NCBI GenBank assembly: GCA_021904315.1
Contig: CM038925.1
Span: 11,596,501 to 11,660,500 of the forward strand
Length of the DNA stretch: 64,000 bases
Reading direction: 5' to 3'
DNA from: Sphagnum magellanicum
Lineage: Eukaryota; Streptophyta; Sphagnopsida; Sphagnales; Sphagnaceae
Shown here: in pieces, positions 1 to 14,264 of the stretch
How the letters are laid out: each line of letters begins with the position of its first letter
Numbering within the stretch: the first letter of the stretch is position 1
The notes under the pieces: generated by a model
Told to the model about the DNA's origin: nothing
The model's database searches: none
What the model saw: only the letters and a program-made list of their open reading frames with translations
Translations under genes and position numbers: made by a program

Positions 1-1389
1 TCTTGTATGTGAGAACATGACAATTTAGTGTTTATAGAAATCCCTAAATTGATGATTCCTTGTTAGTCTAGAACTAATCAATCTAAACCCTAAACCAATC
101 ATTCTAGGCATGATGAGATCCTTGTCTTGCCTCAACCAGACTTTTGTTGAATTTATTCACAAATGGGGAAAACATTATATTGAATGCTAGTATTATTAGG
201 TTTCACATGAATCCTAGTGCTTACAAGGAGAAAATCTCATGACACTTGAATATCATGAATCTCCACACATACTAAGAGATAAAAGAAAATGCACTATTGG
301 AGTTGACGAACATGGTTTAAAGAACAAGCTATGAAAATTTCAATGCATTTGATAAACAAAGGAGAAAGATTGCACACCCAAAATGCACCAATCTAAAGGG
401 GAGTAGTAGCTCTTGCCCTTAAATTATGGCAAGTTCTCAGTATTTGAAAAATAAAATAGTGAGGCACTACCCATACAACCAAGCCTCAAAACAAAATGTT
501 TACATGTTAATTATCCCATGCCTAAAATATCAATCCACACAGGGCTAGAACAAGTCCAATTCAACATTTCCAAGGAATGAATGAATGAATGAATGCTCAT
601 GTAATTTGGTGCTTTGGAAAAAGACCCCACATGCATGTTGGGTAGCAACACCTAGCCCAGTATTGTCCAACAAATGACCAAAAAAATAACAATGATTCCA
701 TCTTCAACAAATGTGTGCTACTATTGACTATTTGTGTCATGTGAGAAAGAGTACACTAATTTGAGTGTGAGGTGCGAAAGAGTAGTACTAATTTGAGAGT
801 GGTGGACATTTGAATGACAAGCAACATGCATGAACCAGCTGGTTTAATAGTACCAAGTACTGTTGCAAAACAGATCTTAGGTGAAGGTCACTTGCAACAA
901 TTAGATCAATTGCTGGGTTCATGAGCTTCGAAGTGTATAGCTATGGATCAAAAATTTCTATGCAACATGCTGCAGACAGGATTGTTCTTTTCATAGACTG
1001 GGGGGGGATCAAGGGCTGGGTTGACAAACCTCCATGTAAGATGATGCCACAGAAACAGAAATCAGAAACAGCTAACTGAGTGTTGTTTTGAAGACTAGAT
1101 GTTACAAGTGAGATGCCCTCCTGTTGGACACAAACACAGATCATCCCTCGACTGACATCTTTTACCAGAATGAGTGAAGCAGCCTTCATATGCTCAACGA
1201 ATAACAAAGAGATCTAGACAGACCAAATATCTCACCCCCAAGCAAGAGCAGACAAAACTGGGCTTAATCTTTCATCCATGATACATAACCAAAAAAATGA
1301 ACTTTCTTATGGAGCTCAGGAAAGATGAGGAAAAGACTGCATGCAATCAGAAATGCCTGTTTTCATTACCAGACATCAAGGATGATCAA
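1..1389. other. 3' flank of the translocator gene, no gene seen
   Basis: No credible coding exon on either strand. There is a short GAAT microsatellite near 577-598. A local imperfect duplication lies at about 740-800, where a phrase containing gtactaatttgag occurs twice. The part next to 1389 is presumably 3' UTR of the minus-strand gene that ends at 1390. Confidence 0.5.
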
Positions 1390-4300
1390 CTAGCTGGTTG
1401 CTGCCTTTGCCCTTTTCTCTTCCTCCAACTTTGCCTTGATGAAAGAGTAGAGAGCCACACCACCAATCGCTACAGCAGTTCCAATACCAGTTTGGGTCGA
1501 AATCTTGTTACCTGCAGACAACATATGAGCAACAATCTCAGAAGTCTAATTCAGGAAGGGGTTATGAACTTCCTCATACTTGACTACTGAATGGAACAAA
1601 CCATCCTCCATACATCTGTGGCATTATAGCAATGAGACAGAAGGCTGCCACTCACTACTTTCCACTCAATGAAGTAGAAACACAGCTACATGCAGCAATG
1701 ACACAACAAATGCACAAACATTCTGAAGCTGACCTTGCAGTCAACTACTCTCCCATAACTTCCTGGGCTGACCTTAAATTCCTCATTGTAAAAAATCATG
1801 ACACATTCATCCGAGAGAAGAATATGAGAAATAACAACTTACCAAACACAACAATTGAGAATCCAATGACAAACACCCGCTTCAGGACATTCCCGACAGC
1901 ATGGGTGAGGGGTGCCACCCTCTCCAGTGTGTTGTTTGCAAGCTGCAGTTTGAATCCCCACAAGATAATAAAAAACAAAGCACTAATGTGGAGTGCTGCT
2001 TTGTTTTTCTTCCGATTTTCAAGGATATTTATACAGATTTAGAAATGAAATGGCTATTATAAATTTAGAAAAAACATAATTCAACCAATCAAATTCTTGG
2101 TAGAAGGATTTCTAAGACATAAAAAATTCACACAACTCTTAGCACTGGCAACACCAAATTTTGCAGCACCTTCCAGTACAAACTACATCATTTTACACCT
2201 CTGTGCCCTGAAATGACCATTTCTGCTCAAGTATGAAACAAGGATGCATAGGAAGATCCATACCTGGTTGTAGAGGTGATAGAACATGCCGACCCAAAAG
2301 AGGTCAGACACAAACTTACTAATGCCAACTTTGGCAATTGCATCAGCAAAGCCAGACTGCATCAGTTTTGGGCCTTCAATCTGTACAAGGAAAGACCGAA
2401 TATCATTATATTGCCCTGGAAAAAGAAGATCAATGTGCACATGGCAACCTCACTTAAAAGCCATTAGGATGGAAAATTAATTATGGCTGCTGTCCTGTTT
2501 GCAATAACAGCAATATAAGCATTTGGCACCATATTGCTAAAAGACAGCAACGGCCTTCATCCACATGCAAGACATCCACAAGATCTCGTAATCATACAAA
2601 AAGGAGTACAACCAAGACTTACCAAAATTGCTGGAGGAATGCACAAAGCCAGAGAGATGATGGAGATGTAGGCATACACATTGGTGCTGTCCATCCCGGT
2701 CTACAAAACAGCAGGGACTATAAACTTAGTTGGCCTATACATTGTTAGAAAATCTTCCATGTTTCCAAGCATTTGCAATACCATGTTTGTCACCACACCA
2801 AGAACAAGAACGAAGCAAAAGCAGGGAAAAAGGTCTTGACAGACCAAAGTGCAACAACTATCATCTTGAGAAGTAATACACAAGGCCATAGGAATCCTTG
2901 GCAGTTGGAATGGAGCAATATCTTGCAACAAAAGGTTCTGCAGGCCTTTTCAGATAACAGTGAGACATACCATGGCTTTCTTTGAATAGATATTCCTGTA
3001 TGTGAAAGCAACATTTGCGGTCATAGCACTTATGAAACCCTTCCAGTTGAAGGAGAGCTCAGTCAGTGATGCCATAGAGACACCTGTTGATAACAAAGTA
3101 AAGCATTGAAGGAATCACAGCACCCAGAAAAATCCACCAACAGAAGTCCTTGAGAAAATAGTGAAGTCTCAGCTGCAGATTTCCAACAGTTCTTGAGCAC
3201 ACAACAGACTGCACAACTGACAGAACAAAGAAAGCTGAGCTGCTGAATTAATAGTAAAGCTAGTGAAATTACCAAGGACAATAGGTGCCAAAGATAACCA
3301 AAGAGTAACTGGAATCTGTTGACCAAGAATGAATTGTGAGGCTGCAGCATTGAAAAAGGGCTCCAGGGCTGTGAAAACAAGCAAGCAGGGAGTTAACTAC
3401 TAACAAAACTTGCACACAAATTCAAAATCATGCCATGACAGTGTCTGTACAGAATGAAAGTTATGCTCTGGAACTACTTGATCACAATATCACTCTGCAG
3501 CTGTCAGAGAAAAACAGTTGAAATCCTCAGCTGTTCCAAATTCCAACAGTCTCTTAAGCAAACTAACCTTTGATTGTATGGGTGAAGGAGACAGCCACTG
3601 CAGCAAAAGAGACATTGGTCATCACATGACCCAATGCATGGCAAATTGACACAGGTATCAACAGCTTGAAGAGTTCTCCATCAATTGGCTGCATTGCAAC
3701 AATGAACCATCTTGATACACAGAAAGTTTGCAAAACTAAGGTTCTTACCTGTCAGGGTTCTTCCTAATGGACTCAAGTGAACATCCAGAACACCACAAAA
3801 TTCATAAAGCTACAAACATGCATTTGACTAGAGTGAAGAGAGTCAGCAACAGCTACATTTCAATTCAGCTTGACCTGGCCTGGATGACAAGTGCTGATAG
3901 GAGCACTGGAAGGGTCTTCTGCATAGACATCAAAATGTTGAGGCAAAAGATGCAAGAAGGAAAAGCTGCACATACCGCTCGCTTTGGCATCCCAAGGAGC
4001 CAAGAAATGGAACAATAGGCAACACCAACACCCAAGTGTATGGCAGAAACAAAACTGCAGAGACAGACGAGTAGCCCATCAGTAATGAACTTGGAGATTC
4101 AACAATCGTGTATCTATTAGGTGTCGACAGCATCATAAGTCCATTTTTCAGAGAGCGTTGAACCCTTACTTTCCTGACAGTATCCACTATCCATAATTCT
4201 GCTGATTGCACAAACTTTGCCAGCATCCAATGCTACAAATAAGCACATTTTCATTGCAGGGGAAAATAAGACACCTACAATCCACCATTGTCCAAAAATG

Positions 4301-5564
4301 ACCACCAAAGTGGCCACCAAGAGAGTATTCAAAGTTAGAAGAAACAAAGGACTCACTAAGGATACGGAAAGTAGTTGTAAAGCTTCTTGTTCATGATGTT
4401 GAATATCACATTCAAAAAGTACCTGCCAGTTCATGACAACAATGTTAGCAAAACTGGTGTACTCCTCCTCTCCCACTGATGTAAAATCAGAAGTTCCTCT
4501 TCTTACTATTTGTGGAGAGAGGCAATCTCCAACTACTCCATCCATGAGATTGAAGTAGTTGGAGATCAGCTATGAACTCCAATGTGCAATTCACAAATGT
4601 TCCAGGATCTTACTGGCTTTTTCTGTATGACATTCTGCTGGTGTTGAGGTTATGTCGAGTATGAGATGCATTTGGAGGGTTTCACATTCAGGCCTCCTTT
4701 CATCAGTGGCAAGATGAATGATACAATTGACATAGCTAAAATCAACCTCTGTCTTCTTCAAGGGAATAAGTGAAGGATTCAATGAGTAGTCAAGTAATAA
4801 GGAAAACCTAACCTTCATGAGATGTGTCATACACTCATCATACCGACGACCTGAAGCGGTCATTGAAGAGGAAAAAACAATGCATGTTACAAAGAGGTGG
4901 GATGCCAGGACGTACCAGGCGAAAAAGAAGAATCCAGTTACCAGCGCCGGGTTCTTTGAAACGAAAGATTCAGTGGCCGCACCAGTATCTTTTACAATCC
5001 TGCACATCGAAGCTCTAATCCTCATCATCATCATCATCAACATCATTATATGTCAGACAGAAAGAAATGCTTCATTTAACAAACAGAACCTGAGCCGCCA
5101 TTGCCACACAGTAAACAAAATGCCTGCAAGGCTACTAGTTATACCGTCACAGAAGAATAAAAAGCATTTCTTCAGCACTTTGCTTACTCAGGAACTGACG
5201 CTCCCTCGGCGTCGTAGGCAGCGGCCATGCAAACCGGGGATGCAAAGACACCTTTCTTGGGGCTTAAAACGTTCTTCAAGTTGGTCTCCAACGGGGCAAA
5301 AGGCGGCAGCCCGCGAGCAGCCACAGGCTTTGCAAGAAACGAAGAGTGCAATGCGGGTCGCTTGGCACAGATCTGGCCAGCCGTTCTCCGTCCATGCACA
5401 GCAGCAGACACGGCAACAACTTCTCGTTGCAGGCATGATGTTGCCTTCGACAAACAGACGACTCCCGGGGCTCTGAACGAGCTCGTAAGAGCTCGGAACT
5501 CCATTTTTTCACATCCCAAGGATACAGAGACGCCTGCAAAAGCTACAGCGGAAGAAGCAGCCAT
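1390..5564 (-). CDS. TPT: chloroplast triose-phosphate/phosphate translocator
   Basis: Inner-envelope antiporter of the plastid phosphate translocator family that exchanges stromal triose phosphate or 3-phosphoglycerate for cytosolic phosphate. Coding exons read from high to low: 5564-5188, 4999-4916, 4422-4357, 4054-3976, 3688-3568, 3368-3273, 3083-2971, 2700-2623, 2380-2264, 1942-1843, 1511-1390. All junctions are GT-AG and stay in frame, giving 450 residues. Exon 1 is a Ser/Ala/Arg-rich transit peptide of roughly 110 residues, starting [11 protein letters not shown]. The mature part shows family signatures: [92 protein letters not shown], and a Lys/Glu-rich tail [12 protein letters not shown]. 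The many hydrophobic stretches fit a polytopic carrier. The conserved core makes TPT more likely than the PPT, GPT or XPT subfamilies. No breaks seen. Confidence 0.95.
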
Positions 5565-6480
5565 GGAGGAGGCGATCTCGAAGCTCTATTGCTCACTGAC
5601 GTGCTCCGTTTCCTTGCCCTTCTCCGTGTGCGGTGCGCCTCGTCTGTCTCTCCGCAGGGCTTCGTCTTCGTCTTCGTTTCCTAGCCGCGCGCGACAAGCC
5701 TTGTGGAGATCACGGGCCGGGTCCACTGAACGGGTAGACAAGGCAAGACGCCCTTGCCATGTGCACCCGGCCCCGGTTTTCAAGCCTAGGTACAGCACAC
5801 CAATAACGTTCTTTGACAGCAGACCCGGGATTTCCGCAGGTCGATGAATTTCGGTCGGACCTGCGGGTAACCGAGACATTTATTTATTTATTTATTTATT
5901 TATATATCAAGTCATTTTTTAAATTTTTAATTAAGTAAAATAAAGTTAATATATTTTTTAATTTTGATACTTTTATTATAAAAAATTTAAGACTTTTATG
6001 TAGGTACTATGGCATTTTTCATAAAGCTTTATTCATTTTTATAATTTATTTTCTCTTTTACACTTGTGATTAAAAATGAGGCTAAAAAAAGGAAAATAAA
6101 ATTTTAATCAGGGCAGATGCTCTTAAATAAAATAATACCACCTAAAATCTTAATTTAATTTTTTAATTTAAAAATAATAATTTAAAATAATAAATAATAA
6201 ATAATAAAAACAAGCCTGTTATTAGTAAGGCGCTTAGTTCCACCGGTCCACTTTTATCTAGTACGGGCGAATCACAAGTGGACCCGTTGCCATAAGTGGA
6301 CCCGTTGTCACAACTGGATCGCCTTGTATGCGGCTACCTACCCACCCTCTCTGAGCGTGGAATTCCCCCCCCCCCCCTTCAAAATACGGCGTATAAATAC
6401 ACGTGGTGCGTATAAAGACGACAGCTGTGCCTGACAAGAAACCGGTTGGGAAGGGACGGACCGCTGGTCCTCCACATTCT
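5565..6480. other. promoter-side region of the translocator gene, then A/T-rich spacer
   Basis: 5565-5880 is the GC-richer upstream part of the minus-strand gene and probably holds its 5' UTR and core promoter. A TTTA microsatellite at 5879-5902 and A/T-rich DNA with AATA runs near 6190 follow. A C-run lies at 6366-6377. No coding exon is supported. Confidence 0.45.
6392..6418 (+). promoter_or_regulatory. possible orphan core promoter: TATA box with G-box
   Basis: On the plus strand TATAAATA (6392-6399) is followed directly by the palindrome CACGTG (6400-6405) and a second TATAAAG (6411-6417). This is a more GC-rich island inside A/T-rich DNA. A splice-donor-like CAG|GTAGT lies near 6488. 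No plus-strand coding exon follows, so it may serve a non-coding transcript or a transposon, or be chance. Confidence 0.3.
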
Positions 6481-9400
6481 TCTACTCAGGTAGTATGCCC
6501 ATCAGATGGATGAATGAAAGAACGAACGAACGAATAAATGAATGAATGAATGACTGATGAAAAGATGGATGAATCAATCTCTGAATGAGTTTTGGTGATG
6601 GTTAAAAAATTAAAAAAAACCCAAAGAGTTATTAACCCAAGGTGAAGGGACCCCCCTATTTGGGCCACAATAGGATTTTATTTTATTTTTTTTGGTTTTT
6701 TTTTGTAAATAAATTTAGGCCACAAATTTTGTAGTTTATTTAACCAAAAAAATTTGGAATTTTTTTTCTTCTCTAGTTTAAATTACTATTTGACTAAATT
6801 TTTTTTCTATTTTTGAGAAAAATTTGCCGATTTTTCAATATCAAAATTTTTTTTAAAAAAAAAGGAAAACATGTATTATTGATTTTCAAAAGAATAGGGT
6901 ATGATACAAAGTGCCAAAAAATGGGAACAAAGATTTGTGGGTCCAAGTTCCATAGATTTGGGGGTGGGTGGATCAAATATTTGGACAAAAAACAGGCATG
7001 TTCCATTCTTCCATTTTGTTTTTTTCAACAAATGATGGAAAAGGAAGTAGTTGTTGTACCTTTTTATGGGTTAGGAATGAATGAGCCTCTTTAGTTGTAG
7101 GCTAATAAATAGGTTGTTGGGTTTTTTTTAATTTATTTATTTATAATAATTAATTAATTAATTAATTAAAAATGTTTGCGAACGACACACATGAAAAAAT
7201 TCATTGCAAAAAGAAACCAATTCTCCTTCTTCATGAATTTCATAAAGCTCATGGAAAATGTAGGCAAGCTTTATGAAAATTGTAAAGTCCATGTAAGAAT
7301 CAAACGAATTTCTTTTTGTTCCATACGAAGGTGTCTAAGTATTACATTTTTGAAAAAAAACTAGTTAGGTCTTTACGTAGACCTAATTGATAAAGCCTTT
7401 GCCAAGTTTGTAAAGCATCATCTCCATCACACCTTGCAAAGGGTGCATGAATAACACATCATGGTGGATGTAATCACAAACTCTATCGAAACCCTACTAC
7501 CTCACCAACATCACTTAACCATCACCACTTATTGTTAAAAACCCTTACCTACCCCATCATCACCATTTATTGTTAAATAGTGCAATGGGCACCGCTAAAA
7601 AACTCGCTAGGCCCCACATCATAGTGCACAATGGTAGGCTGAGGCTTGGGTTTTTTACTCTAGGCAAGCAATTGTACAAATGGGAAGAATCACCATCTTC
7701 ATATGTGATCTTTGTTGTTTTTGTTTCATATGTGATTTTTGTTGTTTTTGTTTTGTTGTCCTTCTTGTTGCAATGGCAATGCAAAATGAAAAAAATTGGA
7801 AGAGTAAGGAAGGGGAATTTTTTTGTGTTAGATGAGGAAAAACAACTCTAAGTGAATGTGCTTCACCGTCCAACTACTAGAAATGGGTCAAATAATCAAG
7901 CTTTATGAGGTCACATAATTCTACAACACTACAACAACAATCTTATTAGTCAATCTTATTAGTTGTGCACAACACCCAATTACAAGTTTGGAAACAAAAA
8001 ATGGGAGTTCATAAAACATTATGTCTATCAATTTTTAAATAATTATGGGGTTTCTTGCATCGAATGAAAGTGGTGTTAAGAATGAGAATTTTTTTTTAAA
8101 CTTTGGAATTGTACAAATACAAACACTCTAAAAATGCATTTTTCATGTTCATTCATTGTTGATTGCTTTTCAAAATATACTTCAATGGGCGAAAAAGGAA
8201 AAAAAAAAAAAAACCAATGAAAAGGCTCAAACCTTTGGCTACAATAAATGTAGATAATACTAATGAATGTATATTTAAAAAATGAAACCATCACAAACTT
8301 AATATCCAAAAATTTAATTTCATGAAAATCGTGCAAAGTTCATTCATTCATATGTTTTTAATTTTGCACAGATATTATCATGCATTAAAAACATGTCTAA
8401 CACGCAAATAAATGTGTTAATGGATGAAGTACAAACCTATGTATAAAAACTTTGCATCATCCTATATATTTGTGTGTCAAACATGTTTTCAACACACAAT
8501 CCCTTTGTGAAAAATGTTCAAACTAATGAATGAACAAATTTCAAACAACATTCATTATTAAATCATTAAATGCAAAATTTGTTATGAAATAAGTGAAAGT
8601 GTAGTTATGGTACCAAGCTTGAAGCACCTTGAAAGTTGTCTTGCAACAAAAGAAGATTAAAAGGCCACATTGTTATATTATGGTTCATATAAAAAATTTG
8701 CTACAAATATGTCATTATTAAAAAAATTCAAGTCCATTTGCAAGTCCTTTTATTGTTTTAAAGCACTAATTTCAATGTTTGCAAAATGTTTTTGGATATT
8801 TTTCATTCATTAGATTGATTTCAAAATTTTAAAATATATATATACCAATACATTGAAAATAACATTATGTACAAGTAATTCCATTTGGAGTTCTTTTTTT
8901 TCATAAAAATATTAGATACATAGATAAAGGTTATCCGCTTTGTGTCTTACGTCCAGAATGCAGCTTGTATCTACATGACAATTGACTTCAATTCAATTAA
9001 TTGTTAAGATTTCGAGCAAATGGTGGATATACCTTGCATGGGTTCTCATTTTCCTTACAATTGGTTGTTGGAATTATAGGAGACCTAGTTAGTAACTCAC
9101 TTTGAAGATGGTACCAAGGGTTTTTACATTCCATTTGTATGTGTATTGAACTAATTATTTACTAATATTTGTTGGATAATATAATTGTTATAATTAACAC
9201 TACATCATTTTATGAATTTTGTAAGGTAGTTATAATGGTTATTATCCATAGGAAGATTTAACCATTTTTGGTTATTTTGGAACCATATATGGGAATTTGG
9301 CAAAAACATTTCTTTAAATTTTTTTCTAACAATGGAACTATCCAATATGGTTTTATTTTTGAATTTTGTATTTTCCATTATGTTTGTTGGTGGAATTTTG

Positions 9401-9749
9401 CTACTGAATTTGGCCATAATTCTACATTAGGTCACAATGATTTTTTTATGGAGTTTTCAAAATTTTATGTAATGTCATATTTCCAAGGTCATGTAATTTT
9501 TAATAGTGGCCAAGCCTTTTGGAGGCATTGATCAATCATAGTGGGTGAGGTCATATATCAATTGGTGAATAAGATTTTGTGTTTTCAATTTTGAAATGAA
9601 TTTTATGCTCATTATCCCGCTCTCAATTTGACATTGTAGTTAAAGGAGGGTGTGAAGTAGTGGTGCATGCTATTATGATAGTCTTTGATGTTCACTCTAA
9701 TTGTGTGGTGCTACAAGTACATACATTTATAAATGTCTTTAACATTGTT
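6481..9749. other. A/T-rich intergenic DNA, no gene seen
   Basis: Poly-A/T runs and short microsatellites (GAAC/GAAT near 6515-6560, TTAA near 7147-7170) dominate. The open frames here are short, biased by A/T tracts and lack recognisable motifs. The segment at 9235-9300 resembles one arm of the dispersed AGCCAAATTTGGCT repeat family seen elsewhere in the window. Confidence 0.5.
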
Positions 9750-11950
9750 TTTCACAAGGTTATATTCTAGGAGCTCCGTGTATTAGGTAATCTGTTGTCC
9801 AATTCATCATTTTCATCCATTCCTTTTATAATTTGGAGTTTGCACTCTACTTTAATCATCATTCCTTTTTGGGAGACTTGACCATTATCCATTCTTCCAT
9901 TAGAAGTTCCCGTGATGTTGATAACTAAAGACATTTTTGGTAATACAAGTACCAAAATTACACCTAATTCAGTAAAAGAGGTTTCATCCATTTTAATAAT
10001 TGCAAAGAGACGTAATGGTGTTCCTACCTATAAAAAATTTAATATATTATCATTATTTGCCTCCAAAAAATGGGGGTTAATGGGGGATGTACAAATGATG
10101 AATATTATATTAGGCCCAAGGGTGGCAATGGATCTTCAACTAGATGAGGTTGTCATTTAGGAGGAGTAAATGGTAGGTGGATGCACCAATCTTGATTGCA
10201 CCTCGTTGGGATTTGGAATTCCATGTTCATTCTAATGCATCTAATTTAGTTATGGGAACAATGTTGGCTCATAACATTGTGAATAAATGCAATCAACAAA
10301 TTAATTATGTTTCTTGATTCCTTAATAGAGCCAAACAAAATTATACATATAGTAAACATGAAACATTAATTATGGTGTATAACTTGCACAAATTTTAGGT
10401 ATTATTTTTAAAATAAAAATAAAAATCTATGTAGAGAATATTTAATCCAAAAATTACAAATTTCAAGGGGAATTGCCCAATGGCCTCTCTTATTTTTTGA
10501 GTAATGATTTTTTGGTAGTATATAAGCTTAGATGATCCCACTTGGTAGTTGTTGCCCTCAATTTCTTGGTTACTAACCTCTACAAATGAACCATGAATAT
10601 TAGATTAAATATTTGATGCCACATTTTTCACTTATAATTGATTTGGCTACGAGAGAAATATGATTCTATGCACTAAAAACTTTCTTGCTCACTTCACTAT
10701 TGAACATAATAAGAAACTTATCTTGAAAGCCATGTTGTTCACTTTTGTTGAAAGACAATTCTACTGAATGGGACATGACCAAATTTTGTGAAATTGCCTT
10801 CAACCAAATTAAACTTAGGCAACCAAATTAAACTTAATTGATACTACAAAAAATGCACAAAGGAACATGAAGAGGTCACTTTATCACTTAAATTGAAAAA
10901 AAATTAATGCAAAATATTGATGATGTATGCTTTATTGAAACATTTTCAACTGTTGTCATATTTATGATGATTGCCAAAAGATTGGGAACCTAATCACATC
11001 AAACATAGCCAAATTGATAACCATGTTACCTATAAAACCATTTATGAAATTGGGTTTGGATTTCACACAACCCATTCAACTAATCAAAAAATATACAAAC
11101 AACAAATGCATATTAGTAGTTACCAACAATGTTACCAAATGGGTTGAAATTAGATCCTTAAAGACTTACAGAACAACTATTATAATAAAATTCATTTGTA
11201 AAATCATCCTCAAATTTAATTTGGATGTCCATTTATTTTGGTAAATGATCAAGGGGTTCATTTCATCACTTACTTCATCCAAATTTTGATTACTCATTTT
11301 TTATTTTGGCATACTAGTTTTGCCACCTATTATCCATAAAAGAATGTTCAAGCTAAATCCAACAACAACACCATTGGAACTTGATGAAATTTATCAATAA
11401 AAAATGCAATGACTAGGATGAACACTTGCATATTGTTCTTATGCTTACCAAACTACATTCAAGGTGACCCATGGGCCATACACCCTTTCAATTGGTGTAT
11501 GGATTTCATTCATTTATGCCTATTGAATATTTATTGCCTATTAAACTCAAAGGTACAAAATTTTCTACCAAACCTATTAGAGTACTCATTTTTATAATTA
11601 TTGAACTAGAAAAATAAAATAATAACAAGGAAAAGGCAGTTAACATTTTAGGACAAAAATAATGGAATCATGCAATTTGGGCTACAAACATGTTATGGAG
11701 TAGACACAAATGGTTGAAACAAAAGTAAGAACAAACATTCTCCATAGCCATGGCTAGTATGTCCACAATATCCATAAAAAACCCAAGAAAACGAGTCTAA
11801 AGGTGCTACCAAAATTGGAGTTTTTTTCAAAAACTAAAGTCACAATTGCCTTTTTTTTTGTTTGAAACCCATGTGGGAAAAGGTTGAGTTACATTTTCAT
11901 AGTTGATGTTGCAACTCCTTTAAATGATCAAAGTGTTGTCACATTCAAAA
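9750..11950 (+). mobile_element. degenerate Ty3/gypsy retrotransposon pol relic
   Basis: Pieces of a pol polyprotein are readable in shifting frames. At about 10187-10310 there is an RNase H-like segment (WDLEFHVHSNASNLVMGTML), followed after a stop by NYTYSKHETLIMVYNLHKF. At about 11014-11360 comes an integrase core beginning KPFMKLGLDFTQPI. It continues through FGCPFILVNDQGVHF in another frame and ends with a segment resembling the usual PYYPQANGQAE region. A further piece resembling PFQLVYG occurs near 11485. Several stops and frameshifts make it inactive. I could not find LTRs, so the ends are approximate. Confidence 0.7.
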
Positions 11951-14264
11951 AATATTTTCAACTATATTTAGTATTGGAGGTGTATGTAATGAATTCAATA
12001 AGAGTTGAAGCTAAGTGATAATCAATTCATTCAATTCCCATGGTATATTGTGCCCCATTATTGAAATAATCAAATGTTTGTTTTTTGTTTTTCCCTCTTG
12101 TCCATTACTTAAAGCAAATGATCTATTGCCACTTTTTTTTTTTCCAAGTGTTCATGTTCGATAGTGACTTCATCAACACCTTTGCTTACGTTGTGTTATG
12201 TCAATAGCTCCTCAACACATTTTGCTTAGCTATGAGCAAACATACTTGATGGCATAATGAAAAATGTTAAGATGCAACAAAAATGTTGATTTAATTTTAT
12301 AATGTTTAAACTTTTGTAATCGTGTAGAACTTTCCTACAAGATAAAATATTCATAGTGTTTAAGTTTTTGTGATTATGCATTTATTTATTGTAAGAATTC
12401 TACTACTCACTCTAGTCCACAAAATTAAAATTGTTGGTTTGATGTCCACAATAGGTTTGCCAAATGTAGAACCACTCATCAAAATGACTAAATGGAATTT
12501 ATCAATTGTGTTTTTACCCACTGGCCTTTATCGATCTAATTCGATAGGTAATTAAAAACATTTGCAACTCCAAGTTGACTAAGGACTTAATGTTTGTTCT
12601 ATCACATATTTTCCACATATAGAAAAAAATAATGTTATAGGATCGATTACAACAACATTAATTGTAGAAGAAAAATAAAACAACATAAAACAATCAAATC
12701 TAATAGATAAACCATTTTATTACCAAATAGTTAAATATGCAATTTTTTTCTTATTTAGTGTATACTCAAACATCAAAATTATCAAAAGTGTTGCTCCCTA
12801 AAACAACCATGTAAACTTCCTTAAAATATTCATTAAAAAAAAACATTCACCTTTTTGAAAAACTAGTGAAAGGATTCCATAATGTTAGGTGCATTTGTGA
12901 AGATGGTTGGTAGTTGGTACCTCCATGACAATATTGTTGATGACTCTTTCAAAGGTCATTGTCATAAACGATTAATGTTATGTTGAACTTGATTTCTTAA
13001 AAATTGCAAATTCAGTAAACCAATGGTTATCAAAGGCACAAAATTAAAAATTAAAAACGTTTAATTTGGCTTTTAACAACAAGCACCCACTTCATTTGGC
13101 CATTGCCAAAGTTGACAAAAAAATCACAATCAACACCCCAAAATTCAGTCACTACCAAAGCTCACAAAAGAATCATTAGTGCCCTCTTATTTTCACCATG
13201 ATTGATTCTCACAAAAACTCAAAAGTGCCCCAAATTTTGGCCATTGCCAAAGCTCACAAAAAATCATAAGCACCCCATGTTTTGTCGATTGCAAAAACTC
13301 ACAAGTCATCAAATTTTTTTTGTAAAGAACACACATTTTTGTTAAAGGTAAAAAAATCTACCTAGATTAGTTATTCTTATGAGCCTTCTAATAACTAAGT
13401 AATTATTAGTGGTATATCACTTACCATCCTTTAGTTTATTTTAAGGATGAAGTCGTTAGGTTAATTAGCCCATGGAAATGGGTGATTGATATTTGTTTAC
13501 CAATCAAGTAGGAAGGATTTGTGTAAGGATTAGGATAAGGGGACTTACTTTCAAGCTTGTGCTCTTCTTAAACTTGACAAACCATTACACTCAACAAGCT
13601 TGATGCTTCCTGCACTTCGCAAGCACCAAACTAAGGGTGTTGTTCCCACAGAGCTCAAGACCACATTGCCATTCTAACATCCTCTCACATTATTCACCAA
13701 AAAATTCAACTGTTTTTTTTCCCCTTCATTCAACAATTGTACCCTCCATACATATCTAACCATTTTTGTTTGGGGACCAATAACCTGTTCTGTGACACCA
13801 CAGGGTCTGATGATTTGGAAATGATGAGTCATAGTATCTTTTTTTTTGGAGGTCCTTCTGCTTATCCATTTACGTTACTGTGCAAATGGAATTACAAGCT
13901 ATTTTTCAAGAAAAAAACACAATATTCATGCACATAAAAGAACCCAATGTCAAACCGTGCAATTGAAAAATTCTTTTTGGTTAAAGAGATTGGTTTAAGA
14001 ATTTTTTATATCCATTCATTGCTGTTTGGAAGGAATGATTATTGCCTTCATGTTTGCTAGTAGTATCTTACCTTCCTGGAGTAAAGATACTTGTGCACCT
14101 TGAAGGCATGGTTTGTTGTTACTTTGGAAGGTTTCTATCATCCAAGGGGTTTCTGGTAGCTTGTTGTGAGCTTCCAATGGTAGCCTTGACTGTGAAATTG
14201 TGGTTCTCCCCCTCTCCTTGGCAACCCAGTGTTGTCTTCTACCCTGCTTTCTGATGTCCTCAAT
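11951..14264. other. A/T-rich spacer with a short tandem repeat
   Basis: No gene seen. 13085-13305 holds four to five diverged tandem copies of a ~45-50-bp unit built on TTTGGCCATTGCCAAAGCTC followed by ACAAAAAATCA (see the separate repeat entry). The rest may be further remains of the gypsy element or unrelated A/T-rich DNA. Confidence 0.45.
13085..13305 (+). repeat. diverged tandem repeat, ~45-50-bp unit
   Basis: Successive units share TTTGGCCATTGCCAAAGCTC, ACAAAAAATCA and a CACCCC or GCCCC end. The clearest copies start near 13095 and 13235, with poorer ones between and after. The first part contains the self-complementary string TTGGCCATTGCCAA. Confidence 0.6.

Noticed and set aside
4817..5476. 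219-codon plus-strand open frame
   Set aside because: Antisense to translocator exons 1-2 and intron 1; the minus-strand reading is the conserved one.
5227..5847. Long plus-strand open frame of 206 codons
   Set aside because: It is the antisense shadow of the translocator transit-peptide exon and its GC-rich leader, and has no domain of its own.
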